Positions 37,648 through 47,229 of a stretch of 64,000 bases of DNA are shown here, piece after piece. The notes below the pieces were generated by a model that had not been told where the DNA came from, did no database searches, and saw only the letters and a list, made by a program, of their open reading frames with translations. Source of the DNA: Xylanimicrobium pachnodae JCM 13526 = NBRC 107786 (GTDB taxonomy: Bacteria > Actinomycetota > Actinomycetes > Actinomycetales > Cellulomonadaceae); the NCBI GenBank assembly GCA_001592145.1, contig BCWJ01000002.1, forward strand, positions 124,001 to 188,000, written 5' to 3'. The position numbers were made by a program, and so were the translations under genes. Position 1 is the first letter of the stretch; each line of letters opens with the position of its first letter.

Positions 37648-38253
37648 TCACCGAGCCGGCGGGACCACGCCTGGCGCGCGGTGCGCATCCCGGTAGATCC
37701 GCCAGCCGGTCACCGCGTAGTCGACACCCGTGACCACGGTGACGAGGATCGCCGCGGCGAGCACCACCCAGGCGATCACGAGCACCGCCGCGGGGAGGTG
37801 AGCGAGCGGCAGCAGGAACAGCGTGATGGCGGCCACCTGGAGGGCTGTCTTGAGCTTGCCGCCCTTCGACGCCGGAAGGACGACGTACTTCTTGAGCACC
37901 ATCCGCATCACGGTGATCCCCAGCTCACGCACCAGCACGACGACGGGCACCCACCAGGGCAGCTCCCCCAGGGGAACCCACAGGAGGATCAGCGCGGTTC
38001 CCACGAGCGCCTTGTCGGCGATCGGGTCGAGCAGCTTGCCCAGGTCGGTGATGAGGTTGCGGGACCGGGCGATGTGACCGTCCACGCGGTCGCTGAGAGC
38101 CGCGACCAGGAAGATTCCGGTCGCGACGAGCCGCCACATGACGGTGCCCCCGCCTTCCGTGAGCAACGCCCACGCGAAGAACGGTACGAGCACGATGCGT
38201 GCCATCGTCACCAGGTTGGCGGCGTTCCACGGGGAGGGTGTTGGGTCGGCCAC
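37648..38253 (-). CDS. pgsA: CDP-diacylglycerol-glycerol-3-phosphate 3-phosphatidyltransferase
   Basis: A 201-residue CDP-alcohol phosphatidyltransferase. The catalytic signature DG-x2-AR-x8-G-x3-D-x3-D is complete (DGHIARSRNLITDLGKLLDP, then IAD). About five membrane segments are visible. It makes phosphatidylglycerol phosphate at the membrane. GTG 38253 gives VADPTPSPWNAANLVTMARI, the conserved start. Much longer upstream frames are shadows of the divergent CapA gene. Confidence 0.93.
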   Translation of the reverse strand: MADPTPSPWNAANLVTMARIVLVPFFAWALLTEGGGTVMWRLVATGIFLVAALSDRVDGHIARSRNLITDLGKLLDPIADKALVGTALILLWVPLGELPWWVPVVVLVRELGITVMRMVLKKYVVLPASKGGKLKTALQVAAITLFLLPLAHLPAAVLVIAWVVLAAAILVTVVTGVDYAVTGWRIYRDAHRAPGVVPPAR

Positions 38254-38343
38254 CTGCCCAGAGTAGATGGTCTCCCCAGATCGCCCCCGCACCGTGACGA
38301 CACTGCATGCCTTCGCGGGCAGGCGATGCCCTACGGTTGCGCT

Positions 38344-39681
38344 GTGCGCGACGCAGGATCCCGGTCGAGCGGACCCGCTACGGCGCGGCACCGCTCCCCT
38401 TCGTCGACGTCCCGGCGCCTGCCGACGGCGGTCGCCGCCATCGCCGTCGCCGCTGCGCTGCTCGGTGGCGGAGCGGCCGCACTCGCCTTCGCGCACCGGC
38501 CCGACGGCGCCGGAGCCACGGCGGACGTGGCGGGTCCGGTGGCTGCCGCGGCCTCCCCCGTCGCCGAGCGGAGCCCCGAACCAAGCCCGACGCCGCGCGA
38601 GCCTGCGGTGTTCACGATCCTCGGCGCGGGCGACGTGCTGCTGCACAACGCCGTGACCTTCGCGGCCACCCAGGGCGGCGTGATCGACTACTCCACGGTG
38701 CTGTCGGGGCTGGACCCGTGGGTCCAGGGCGCCGATCTGGCCCTGTGCCACTTCGAGACGCCGGTCGTGCCGCCGGGCGAGAAGGTGACCACCTACCCCA
38801 TGTTCGGGGTGCCCACCCAGATCGTCACGGACCTCGCCGAGCAGGGCTGGGACGGCTGTTCGACGGCGTCGAACCACTCGATCGACCGTGGCTTCGCGGG
38901 CATCGAGGCCACGCTCGGCGCGTTCGACGCCGCGGGGCTCGGTCACGTGGGCACCGCGCGCAACCAGGCCGAGTCGGACGCGCCCCAGCTGTACCGGTTG
39001 GAGCGCGCGGGGCGGACCTTCACGGTGGCCCAGCTCTCGATGGCTTACGGCCTCAACGGTCTGGCGCTGCCCGCTGACAAGCCGTGGGCGGTCGACCTCA
39101 TCGACGTGGACCGGACCGTCGCCCGGGCCACCGCCGCACGAGCCGCCGGCGCCGACCTGGTGGTGGTCAGCCTGCACGACGGCACCGAGTACCGCGAGGC
39201 GCCCACCGAGAGCCAGCTCACGGTCACCCAGGCGTTGGCGGACTCCGGCGTCGTCGACCTGGTGCTGGGCCATCACGCACACGTACCGCAGGCCGTCGCC
39301 CGGCTGGCCGGTGGCCCGGGCGGTACCGGCATGTGGGTCGCCTACGGGCTGGGCAACATGGTGTCGAACCAGAGCGCGGAATGCTGCACCGCGGCGACCT
39401 CCAACGGGCTGCTGCTCACGGCGACCGTCACCGCCGAGCCGGACGAGCCCGCGCGGGTGACCGGGGTCGAATGGACCGGGATCACCGTGGACCGCGCCGC
39501 CGGTCACCGCGTGCGCGCGCTGGTCGATGCGGCCGCCGACCCGGGCGCCGGAACGCTCTCCGCCGACGAGCTCGCGGCCCGCGAGCAGCGGGTGCGCGAC
39601 GTCGTCGGTACCGAGGCGCCCGAGCGGACCACGCCGCCGACGCCGACCGGCCCCGCGCCTACCGTCCTGCGGCGCCCGTAG
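38344..39681 (+). CDS. CapA-family metallophosphatase-like protein
   Basis: A 445-residue membrane-anchored protein: signal-anchor helix at about 22-45 (TAVAAIAVAAALLGGGAAAL), a Pro/Ser linker (ERSPEPSPTPREPA), then a CapA/PgsA-type domain. Conserved motifs are GAGDVLLH, ASNHSIDRG, LGHHAHVPQ and YGLGNMVSNQ. The family is linked to poly-gamma-glutamate or other capsule-polymer handling; substrate here unknown. GTG 38344 is preceded by TACGGT 6 nt earlier, suggesting a leaderless message; ATG 38326 is an alternative. It interrupts the usual ftsK-pgsA order on the opposite strand. Confidence 0.85.
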   Translation: MRDAGSRSSGPATARHRSPSSTSRRLPTAVAAIAVAAALLGGGAAALAFAHRPDGAGATADVAGPVAAAASPVAERSPEPSPTPREPAVFTILGAGDVLLHNAVTFAATQGGVIDYSTVLSGLDPWVQGADLALCHFETPVVPPGEKVTTYPMFGVPTQIVTDLAEQGWDGCSTASNHSIDRGFAGIEATLGAFDAAGLGHVGTARNQAESDAPQLYRLERAGRTFTVAQLSMAYGLNGLALPADKPWAVDLIDVDRTVARATAARAAGADLVVVSLHDGTEYREAPTESQLTVTQALADSGVVDLVLGHHAHVPQAVARLAGGPGGTGMWVAYGLGNMVSNQSAECCTAATSNGLLLTATVTAEPDEPARVTGVEWTGITVDRAAGHRVRALVDAAADPGAGTLSADELAAREQRVRDVVGTEAPERTTPPTPTGPAPTVLRRP

Positions 39682-39712
39682 CGCGGCCCGCCCGGTGCGC
39701 GGCCCGCCCGGT
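39681..39712. repeat. 16-bp tandem duplication after capA
   Basis: Two adjacent copies of GCGCGGCCCGCCCGGT (39681-39696 and 39697-39712) start at the last base of the capA-like stop. They lie between convergent genes. Confidence 0.8.
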
Positions 39713-39730
39713 GCGGCGCCGGAGGGTGCC

Positions 39731-42589
39731 TCAGCGCCAGCCGTGCTCCGGGTCCGTGTCCGCGTCGTCGTGGTAGTCCGTGGCTTCCTGCGGGCGGTGG
39801 CCGTCGACGCCGTCGGCGTACTGGTCGGCACCCGGATCCGCCTGGTCGTACACCTGGGCCGGCTCGCCGCGCAGCAGGGCCAGCGCGGCGGGCAGGTCGT
39901 CGGGCTGGACCAGCACCTCGCGCGCCTTGGACCCCTCGGACGGCCCGACGATCTCCCGCGACTCCAGCAGGTCCATGAGCCGCCCCGCCTTGGCGAAGCC
40001 GACCCGCAGCTTGCGCTGGAGCATCGACGTCGACCCGAACTGGGTGGTGACCACCAGCTCGGCCGCCTGGAGCAGCACGTCGAGGTCGTCGCCGATGTCG
40101 TCGTCCACCTGCTTCTTGGCCGCGGCCGGTGCGGTGACGTCCTGGCGGTAGACGGGCTTGAGCTGCGCCTTGACGTGCTCGACGACGGTGTGCACCTCGG
40201 ACTCCGAGACCCACGCCCCCTGCACACGCATGGGCTTGGCAGCACCCATCGGGAGGAACAGCGCGTCACCCTGGCCGATGAGCTTCTCGGCGCCGGGCTG
40301 GTCGAGGACCACGCGGGAGTCCGCGAGCGACGACGTGGCGAACGCGAGCCGCGAGGGCACGTTCGCCTTGATGAGGCCCGTGACGACGTCGACCGACGGA
40401 CGCTGGGTGGCGAGCACCAGGTGGATGCCTGCCGCGCGCGCGAGCTGCGTGATGCGCTGGATCGACGCCTCGACGTCGCGCGGGGCCACCATCATGAGGT
40501 CCGCGAGCTCGTCGACCACGACGAGCAGGTACGGGTAGGTGGCGATCTTCCGCTCGGAGCCGGGCAGCGGCTTGACCTTCCCGGCGCGCACCGCAGCGTT
40601 GAAGTCGTCGATGTGCTTGAACCCGAACGCGGCCAGGTCGTCGTAGCGCGCGTCCATCTCGCGCACCACCCACTCGAGGGCCTCAGCGGCCTTCTTGGGG
40701 CTGGTGATGATGGGCGTGATCAGGTGCGGGATGCCCTCGTAGATCGTGAGCTCGACGCGCTTGGGGTCCACGAGGATCATGCGGACCTGCTCGGGGGTCG
40801 AGCGCATCATGATCGAGACGATCATCGAGTTGATGAAGCTGGACTTACCGGCTCCGGTGGCACCCGCGACCAGGATGTGCGGCATCTTCGCCAGGTTCGC
40901 GACGACGTACCCGCCCTCGACGTCCTTGCCGATCCCGGCGACCATGGGGTGCTCGGTGCGCCGGGCGGCACCGGAGCGCAGCACGTCGCCCAGCACCACG
41001 ATCTCGCGGTCGGTGTTCGGGATCTCGATGCCGATGGCCGACTTGCCGGGGATGGGCGCCAGGATGCGCACGTCCGCCGACGCGACGGCGTACGCGATGT
41101 TGTTGGACAGCGACGTGATGCGCTCGACCTTGACCTTGGGCCCCACCTCGACCTCGTAGCGCGTGACCGTCGGGCCCCGCGTGAAGCCGGTGACCGAGGC
41201 GTCGACCTCGAACTGCTCGAACACGCCCGTCAGCGCCTCGACCACGCGGTCGTTGGCCGCGGACCGCGTCTTGTGCGGGGCACCCTTGACCAGGGCGTCC
41301 TCGTCGGGCAGCACGTACACGGTGTCCCCGTCGAGCATGGGCTGCACCGGGCGGCCGCTCGGTGCAGGCGGCGGCGGTGGCGGCGTCGTCCCGGCGGCCG
41401 GGGCTGCGACCAGGATCTCCGTGGCGGGGTTCGGGATGTCGGTGTCCGCGGCCGCGACCGGAACGGTCGGCCCCGGCGCCGTGGCCGGGCTCCCGGCACC
41501 GCGACGGCGCTTCTTGCCGCCGGCGGCACCCTCCTCCTCCAGCATCGCCGCCTTGGTGAACGCCTCGTCGCCCGCGAACCCGCCGTCGGGCAGGTCGAGG
41601 TCCCGCTTCTCGGCGGCGCGTTCCGCGCGCGTCTTGCGGCGACGCTTCGGCTTCTCGCCGGTGCCGTCGTGCGCGGAGACGCCGTCGGCCAGCTCGAGCC
41701 CGTCACCGTCGTCGGGCACCGCGTCATGGTTCCCCGTGAGCCGCTCGTACCCGGCCCGCAACCGGTCCGGGATCTTGCGCACCGGCGTCGCCGTGATGAC
41801 CAGCAGCGCGAAGAACCCGAGCAGCAGGAACAGCGGGATGGCAGCCCACTCGGTGAGCCCGGCGACCACCGGGTTGCCCACCAGGTAGCCGACGATCCCG
41901 CCCGCCGCCTGGACGGGGGCGAACCCGTCCTGGGGGCGCGGGTTGCCCGCGGTGACGGCGAGCAGCGCGCACACGGCAACCACCAGGAGGGTCACGCCGA
42001 TGCCGACCCGCGAGTTCGACTCCGGCCGCTCCGGATGCCGCATGACCCGCACGCCGAGCCACAGCAGCAGCACGGGGACGGCCACCCCGGCCGCACCGAC
42101 GGTGCCCGCGACGACGGCGTGGATGACGGTGCCCACGGCGCCCTGGATGTTCCACCACTCGCGCGCGGCCACCACGATGGCCAGGGCGACAAGGAAGAAG
42201 GCGACGCCGTCTCGGCGGTGCTCGGGGTCCAGGTCTCTCGCTCCTTTGAAGATCGTGCGGATGGTCGCGCCCACGCCGTGGGCGATGCCGAGCCACGTGG
42301 CGCGGACGGCTCGCACCGGCCAGGGGGCGCGCCGCGGTGCCTTGCGGGCCGGGCGCCCCGACGCCGCGCCGGCCTTGGCCCGGGGCGCGGCCTGCCTGCC
42401 TGCCGCGCTGCTCGCGGGTTGCGTCCTGCGCTGCGCCGACCGAACGGCCGTCGCCTGCTCGCGCACCACCGCCGTCGGGCGCGAAGAACCACCCACGCGC
42501 CCGGTCCGGGACGACGCCGCAGAGCGCCCGGTCCCGGCCGATGACGTGCGGGAAGTGGTGGACCGCGGTGCGGGTGTCCGGCTCGGCAT
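39731..42589 (-). CDS. ftsK: DNA translocase FtsK/SpoIIIE
   Basis: A 952-residue translocase: a basic, Ser/Ala-rich first 110 residues, four membrane segments (about 128-145, 155-180, 194-215, 245-270), and a low-complexity linker (about 300-400). The motor has Walker A GATGAGKSS (about 573-581), RMILVDPKRVELTIYEGIPH, and LLVVVDELADLMM as Walker B. The C-terminal gamma winged helix contains TTQFGSTSMLQRKLRVGFAK. It pumps DNA during division. ATG 42589 is the first start. First gene of the leftward ftsK side of the recA region. Confidence 0.95.
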   Translation of the reverse strand: MPSRTPAPRSTTSRTSSAGTGRSAASSRTGRVGGSSRPTAVVREQATAVRSAQRRTQPASSAAGRQAAPRAKAGAASGRPARKAPRRAPWPVRAVRATWLGIAHGVGATIRTIFKGARDLDPEHRRDGVAFFLVALAIVVAAREWWNIQGAVGTVIHAVVAGTVGAAGVAVPVLLLWLGVRVMRHPERPESNSRVGIGVTLLVVAVCALLAVTAGNPRPQDGFAPVQAAGGIVGYLVGNPVVAGLTEWAAIPLFLLLGFFALLVITATPVRKIPDRLRAGYERLTGNHDAVPDDGDGLELADGVSAHDGTGEKPKRRRKTRAERAAEKRDLDLPDGGFAGDEAFTKAAMLEEEGAAGGKKRRRGAGSPATAPGPTVPVAAADTDIPNPATEILVAAPAAGTTPPPPPPAPSGRPVQPMLDGDTVYVLPDEDALVKGAPHKTRSAANDRVVEALTGVFEQFEVDASVTGFTRGPTVTRYEVEVGPKVKVERITSLSNNIAYAVASADVRILAPIPGKSAIGIEIPNTDREIVVLGDVLRSGAARRTEHPMVAGIGKDVEGGYVVANLAKMPHILVAGATGAGKSSFINSMIVSIMMRSTPEQVRMILVDPKRVELTIYEGIPHLITPIITSPKKAAEALEWVVREMDARYDDLAAFGFKHIDDFNAAVRAGKVKPLPGSERKIATYPYLLVVVDELADLMMVAPRDVEASIQRITQLARAAGIHLVLATQRPSVDVVTGLIKANVPSRLAFATSSLADSRVVLDQPGAEKLIGQGDALFLPMGAAKPMRVQGAWVSESEVHTVVEHVKAQLKPVYRQDVTAPAAAKKQVDDDIGDDLDVLLQAAELVVTTQFGSTSMLQRKLRVGFAKAGRLMDLLESREIVGPSEGSKAREVLVQPDDLPAALALLRGEPAQVYDQADPGADQYADGVDGHRPQEATDYHDDADTDPEHGWR

Positions 42590-42778
42590 GGTGCCTCTAC
42601 GTTAGCGGCGCGGCCGGACACCACCCGGGACCGACACGGCACCCCCGCTGGTCGCACCACCTGCCCCGGCCTCGTCAGGTGCCGCGCGCCCGGTGCGACC
42701 GTCTCGGCGAACCGACGGCCGGCCCGGAGCCACTGGCGTGCGACGATGTCACGACCACGACAGCCGAGGGGGAGCCTG

Positions 42779-43642
42779 ATGAGCCGTGACCTGGCGGAAG
42801 TCTCCCCCGGCGTCTGGGTGGCCACCGCCGCGATCTGGACGTCCAACACCACGGTCGTGGTGGATGACGACGGCGGGGCGCTCGTGATCGACCCCGGGAT
42901 CACGCGCACCGAGCTCGACTCGCTGGCCGACGCGATCCACGGCCGCGGGTGGCGGGTGGTCGCCGGGCTGTCCACGCACCCGCACTGGGACCACGTGCTG
43001 TGGGCTCTCTCGCTGGGCGACGTACCCCGTTTCGCGAGCCCGGCGGCGATCGCGGCGCTGGCCTCCGACGTCGAGCGGTGCTGGGCCGAGGCGTCGTCCG
43101 TGGATCCCGCGCACGACCGGGCGCTCTTCGGCGCACTGACCCCCATCGGCCGCCTCGCAGGGGCACCGGTGGGCACAGAGGTCCCGCTCGGGCTGCCCGC
43201 CCCGCACCACTGCCACGTCGTGTCGCACCGCGCCCACGCCCCCGGACACGTGGCCCTGGTGGCTCGCGGCGTCCTGGTGGCCGGGGACATGCTGTCCGAC
43301 GTGGAGGTGCCGCTGCTCGACGTCGGACCGGGGCGTGACGCCGCCCGCGCACCCGCGGACCCCCTGGCCGACTACGAGCAGGCCCTGGACGTCCTCGAAC
43401 GGGCGGTCGCGGTGCACGACGTCGACGTCCTGGTCCCCGGGCACGGGACGGTGGCGGTGGGCCGCCCGGCGGTTCGGCGCCGCTTCGAGGCCGACCGTGC
43501 CTACCTGCGGGAGCTGCGCGCAGCCTCGGCAGGGCGACCGGGCCGCGGGCAGGCACCGATGGCCGACCCACGCCTCGCGGACGCCTGGGTCGCCGGCGAG
43601 CACGCAGCACAGGCCGCCTTCCTCGGAGCGCGACACGGGTGA
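42779..43642 (+). CDS. Metallo-beta-lactamase-fold hydrolase
   Basis: A 287-residue MBL-fold protein with STHPHWDHV (metal ligands His67, His69, Asp71, His72), later PGHVALVARGVLVAGDML and VLVPGHGTVA, completing the binuclear site. Relatives hydrolyse thioesters, lactones or other small molecules; specificity is not evident. ATG 42779 has GAGGGGGAG upstream; an in-frame ATG 11 codons earlier lacks one. It is divergent from ftsK across 189 bp. Confidence 0.85.
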   Translation: MSRDLAEVSPGVWVATAAIWTSNTTVVVDDDGGALVIDPGITRTELDSLADAIHGRGWRVVAGLSTHPHWDHVLWALSLGDVPRFASPAAIAALASDVERCWAEASSVDPAHDRALFGALTPIGRLAGAPVGTEVPLGLPAPHHCHVVSHRAHAPGHVALVARGVLVAGDMLSDVEVPLLDVGPGRDAARAPADPLADYEQALDVLERAVAVHDVDVLVPGHGTVAVGRPAVRRRFEADRAYLRELRAASAGRPGRGQAPMADPRLADAWVAGEHAAQAAFLGARHG

Positions 43643-43735
43643 CGAGTCGCGGGTACCACCGGGTCGCCCCGGATGCCTCCGGCGCGACGTGCCAGCACCA
43701 CCGCCGCGGACCTCAGGCCGAGCGGCACCGGTCGT

Positions 43736-44383
43736 CTACCGGGCGGCCTCCACCACCGCCACCCGCGCACGCCGCCACTTGACGTAGGCGCTGATGGCGA
43801 CGGGCACGACCGAGACGAGCACGATGACGACCGCAAGCACGTCGATGTGGTCGCGCACGAGCGGCACATGACCGAGAGCGACGCCGATGAACACCATGGA
43901 GCAGGCCCACAGGGTCCCGCCCAGCGCATTCCACCGCGCGAACCGCGGATAGTGCAGATCGCTGACACCTGCCGCGAGCGGCACGTACGTGCGCACCACG
44001 GGGACGAACCGGCCCAGCACCAGGGCCAGCGGCCCGTACCTGCGGAAGAAGGACTCCGCCTCCGCGAGATGGCTCGTCTTGAGCACGCGCGCGTCGGGGG
44101 TGAACAGGCGCCGGCCGAACCGGCGTCCGATCGTGTACCCCACCTGGTCGCCCGCGACCGCGGCTGCGCTCGCGACGAGCGCGACCAGCCACGGCGAGAG
44201 TCCCAGCACGGGCCCCAGGATCGCGGCGGTCACGAGCAGCGAGTCACCCGGCAGGAACGGGAACAGCACCCCCGACTCGATGAAGACGACGACGGCGATG
44301 CCCAGCAGCGCCCACCCGCCGAACGAGTGCAGCAGGGAGGTCGCGTCCAGCAGGCCGGACGTCAAGGGTGTCGCGGTGACCAT
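43736..44383 (-). CDS. DedA-family membrane protein
   Basis: A 215-residue DedA protein with the conserved FIESGVLFPFLPGDSLLVTA and RRYGPLALVLGRFVPVVRTY, and the GxxxG-rich second half. DedA proteins are flippases for polyprenyl phosphates or phospholipids, supporting envelope synthesis. ATG 44383 has GGAAGGAG 7 nt upstream. It is convergent with the MBL gene and separated from rnj by a repeat-bearing 194-bp gap. Confidence 0.9.
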   Translation of the reverse strand: MVTATPLTSGLLDATSLLHSFGGWALLGIAVVVFIESGVLFPFLPGDSLLVTAAILGPVLGLSPWLVALVASAAAVAGDQVGYTIGRRFGRRLFTPDARVLKTSHLAEAESFFRRYGPLALVLGRFVPVVRTYVPLAAGVSDLHYPRFARWNALGGTLWACSMVFIGVALGHVPLVRDHIDVLAVVIVLVSVVPVAISAYVKWRRARVAVVEAAR

Positions 44384-44459
44384 GAAGCTCCTTCCATCGG
44401 CACGATCATCGCCGCCCCCGGCGGCTCAACTGCGACGGAGCACCGAAACTCACACAGTC

Positions 44460-44491
44460 CCCACACCGTCCGCTGCGCTCCGGCTCACGCC
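44460..44491. repeat. 32-bp direct repeat, copy 1
   Basis: A 32-bp sequence with core GTCCGCTGCGCTCCGGCTCA occurs here and again, identically, at 44553-44584; starts are 93 bp apart. This copy is wholly intergenic between rnj and the DedA gene. Confidence 0.85.
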
Positions 44492-44552
44492 ACCGGTCCC
44501 ACTCTTCGGCGCGAACCTGCGCTCCACTCCCGGCGCGTGCCTCGTCCCTCGG

Positions 44553-44584
44553 CCCACACCGTCCGCTGCGCTCCGGCTCACGCC
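44553..44584. repeat. 32-bp direct repeat, copy 2, overlapping the rnj stop
   Basis: Identical to 44460-44491. Its last 7 bp cover the rnj stop codon (44578-44580) and the two codons before it are partly included, so the repeat forms the 3' boundary of the gene. Confidence 0.85.
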
Positions 44585-46263
44585 TCGACGACGACGGGGA
44601 CGATCATCGGGCGGCGGCGCAGGCGACGGCTGACCCACTGGCCGACGACGCGGCGCATCACCTGCTGGAGCTGGTAGGTGTCGGCGGCACCGCCCGTGAT
44701 CGCGTCCTCCAGGGCCCTGACGACCTCCGGCTGGATCTCGTCGAACACGGCGGCGTCCTCGGCCATGCCGCGGGCCAGGATCTGAGGCCCGGCCAGCACC
44801 TTGCCGGTCGCGGTGTCGACGACGGCGAAGACGGACACGAAGCCCTCCTCGCCCAGGATGCGGCGGTCCTTGAGCTCGGCCTCGGTGATCTCCCCGACGC
44901 TGGAGCCGTCCACGTACACGTACCCGCAGGGCACCGCACCCACCACGGACGCCTTGCCGTCCACGAGGTCGATGACCACGCCGTCCTCGGCGAGCACCAC
45001 CCGCTCGGGCGGCACACCGGTCTTGACCGCGAGCGCCCCGTTGGCCACCAGGTGGCGCACCTCGCCGTGCACGGGCATCACGTTGCGCGGCTTGAGGATG
45101 TTGTAGCAGTACAGGAGCTCGCCGGCGCTCGCGTGCCCCGAGACGTGCACCTTCGCGTTGCCGGAGTGCACCACGCGCGCACCCAGGCGGGTCAGGCCGT
45201 TGATCACCCGGAACACCGAGTTCTCGTTGCCCGGGATGAGCGAGGACGCGAGGATCACGGTGTCGCCGTAGTTGATCTTGACCTGGTGGTCACCGTTTGC
45301 CATGCGGCTCAGGGCGGCCATGGGTTCGCCCTGCGAGCCGGTGGACATGTAGACGATCTGGTCGTCGGGCAGGTCGCCGGCCTTCTTGAGGTCGATGAGG
45401 ACGCCGTCGGGCACGGTGAGGTAGCCGAGCTCGGCGGCGATGGCCATGTTGCGCACCATGGACCGACCGACGAGCGCGACCCGGCGCCCGTGGTGGTGGG
45501 CCGCGTTGATCACCTGCTGGACGCGGTGCACGTGCGAGGCGAACGACGCGACGATGATGCGCTTCTCCGCCTGCGCGAACACGGAGTCGAGCACGGGGCC
45601 GATCTCGACCTCGGGCGTGACGAAGCCCGGCACCTCGGCGTTGGTGGAGTCGACCATGAACAGGTCGACCCCCTTCTCCCCCAGCCGCGCGAAGGCGCGC
45701 AGGTCGGTGACCCGCCCGTCGAGCGGGAGCTGGTCCATCTTGAAGTCACCGGTGTGCAGCACCGTGCCGGCGGCCGTGGTGACGGCGACGGCGAGCGCGT
45801 CCGGGATGGAGTGGTTGACGGCCACGAACTCGAGCGCGAACGGCCCGACCTGCTCGGTCTGGCCCTCCTTGACCGCCACGGTGAGCGGGGAGATGCGGTG
45901 CTCCTTGAGCTTCGCCTCGACGAACGCGAGCGTGAGCTGCGAGCCGAACAGCGGGATGTCGCGCCGCAGGCGCAGCAGGTACGGCACGGCACCGATGTGG
46001 TCCTCGTGGCCGTGCGTGAGGACGACCGCCTCGACGTCGTCGAGCCGGTCCCGGATGTAGTCGAAGTCGGGGAGGATCAGGTCGACGCCCGGCTGGTTGT
46101 CCTCGGGGAACAGGACGCCGCAGTCGATGATGAGCAGGCGCCCGGCTTGCTCCAGCACGGCCATGTTGCGGCCGACCTCGCCGAGGCCGCCGAGCGCGAC
46201 GATGCGCAGGCCGTCGGCCGGCAACGCAGGGGGCAGGGGCATGTCGGGGTGCGGGTGACTCAC
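44578..46263 (-). CDS. rnj: Ribonuclease J
   Basis: A 561-residue MBL/beta-CASP RNase. Zinc motif THGHEDHIG (83-91), LHTGDFKMD, the beta-CASP ASFASHVHRVQQ and VYMSTGSQGEP, and the late VHVSGHASAGEL and PVHGEVRHL are all present, so the active site is complete. It degrades and matures RNA by 5'-3' exo- and endonuclease action. ATG 46263 follows a GGAGACCCCGTG leader. It is 54 bp behind dapA on the same strand, the conserved dapA-rnj pair of actinobacteria. Confidence 0.95.
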   Translation of the reverse strand: MSHPHPDMPLPPALPADGLRIVALGGLGEVGRNMAVLEQAGRLLIIDCGVLFPEDNQPGVDLILPDFDYIRDRLDDVEAVVLTHGHEDHIGAVPYLLRLRRDIPLFGSQLTLAFVEAKLKEHRISPLTVAVKEGQTEQVGPFALEFVAVNHSIPDALAVAVTTAAGTVLHTGDFKMDQLPLDGRVTDLRAFARLGEKGVDLFMVDSTNAEVPGFVTPEVEIGPVLDSVFAQAEKRIIVASFASHVHRVQQVINAAHHHGRRVALVGRSMVRNMAIAAELGYLTVPDGVLIDLKKAGDLPDDQIVYMSTGSQGEPMAALSRMANGDHQVKINYGDTVILASSLIPGNENSVFRVINGLTRLGARVVHSGNAKVHVSGHASAGELLYCYNILKPRNVMPVHGEVRHLVANGALAVKTGVPPERVVLAEDGVVIDLVDGKASVVGAVPCGYVYVDGSSVGEITEAELKDRRILGEEGFVSVFAVVDTATGKVLAGPQILARGMAEDAAVFDEIQPEVVRALEDAITGGAADTYQLQQVMRRVVGQWVSRRLRRRPMIVPVVVEA

Positions 46264-46317
46264 GGGGTCTCCTCGTCGTGTGCGGGCAAGCTGTGGATCA
46301 GGCGGTGGGGCGGGGTG

Positions 46318-47229
46318 TCACGCGGCGGCGAGCACGCCGGCGGCCACGAGTCCGGCGCGGACCTCGGCCGCCTCGTCGTCGGACGCCTCGACGAGCGGCG
46401 GGCGTACGGTGCGGCCGCGCACGACGCCGAGCGCCTCGACGGCGGCCTTGGCCATGACGGCCTGGAACCCGGCGCCGTTGAGCGCCTGGATCGCGGGCAG
46501 GGTGGTGCGGAACGCGGCGAGCGCGCCGGCGTGGTCACCGGCGTCCCACGCGGCGATCGTGGCGGCGAACGCGGCCGGCGTGGCGTGGGCGGCCACCGAC
46601 ACCAGGCCCGCTCCCCCGTGTGCGAGGAACGGCAGCAGCAGCGCGTCGTCGCCCGAGTACCAGGCCAGGCCCGTGCGCGCCGCGAGACCCGCGGCAGCGG
46701 CGACGTCGCCCGTGGCGTCCTTCGTGGCGACGATGAGCGGATGCTGCGCGAGCCGTTCGTAGGCGGCGGCGGAGACGCGCACCCCGGTGCGGCCCGGGAC
46801 GTCGTAGATCATGACGGGCTTGCCGCCCGCCTCGGCGACGGCCTCGATGTGCCGCGCCAGCCCCTCCTGCGACGGGCGGGAGTAGTACGGCGAGACCACC
46901 AGCAGACCGTCCGCACCCGCCGCGACGGCCTGCTCCGCCATCCGGGAGGCGTGCGCCGTGTCGTTGGACCCCGCACCCGCCACGATGGTGGCGCGGTCCC
47001 CGACGGCGTCGGCGACGGCCGCGACCAGGTCCGCCTTCTCCGGGGAGTACGTGGTGGGGGACTCGCCCGTGGTCCCGCTGAGCACCAGTCCGTCGCAGCC
47101 CTGGTCGACCAGCCAGGTGGCCAGGGTGCGGGCCTGCTCCAGGTCCACCGCCCCGTCCGGTGTCAGGGGGGTCACCATCGCGGTGAGCAGGGCACCGAAC
47201 GGGCGCGCGGCGTTGGAGGTCAGGACCAT
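46318..47229 (-). CDS. dapA: 4-hydroxy-tetrahydrodipicolinate synthase
   Basis: A 303-residue aldolase-fold enzyme with SGTTGESPTTYSPEK (about 51-65), catalytic Tyr in MIYDVPGRTG (about 140-149) and Schiff-base Lys170 in VATKDATGD. It condenses pyruvate with aspartate semialdehyde for lysine and diaminopimelate. ATG 47229 is exactly 6 nt after a TACGGT hexamer and has no ribosome site, so the mRNA is probably leaderless. It is read with rnj downstream and divergent from a GNAT gene. Confidence 0.95.
   Translation of the reverse strand: MVLTSNAARPFGALLTAMVTPLTPDGAVDLEQARTLATWLVDQGCDGLVLSGTTGESPTTYSPEKADLVAAVADAVGDRATIVAGAGSNDTAHASRMAEQAVAAGADGLLVVSPYYSRPSQEGLARHIEAVAEAGGKPVMIYDVPGRTGVRVSAAAYERLAQHPLIVATKDATGDVAAAAGLAARTGLAWYSGDDALLLPFLAHGGAGLVSVAAHATPAAFAATIAAWDAGDHAGALAAFRTTLPAIQALNGAGFQAVMAKAAVEALGVVRGRTVRPPLVEASDDEAAEVRAGLVAAGVLAAA

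Noticed and set aside
39527-42544. 1005-codon plus-strand frame opposite ftsK
   Set aside because: FtsK is intact on the minus strand. The plus frame has the Arg/His/Asp-rich composition of shadows.
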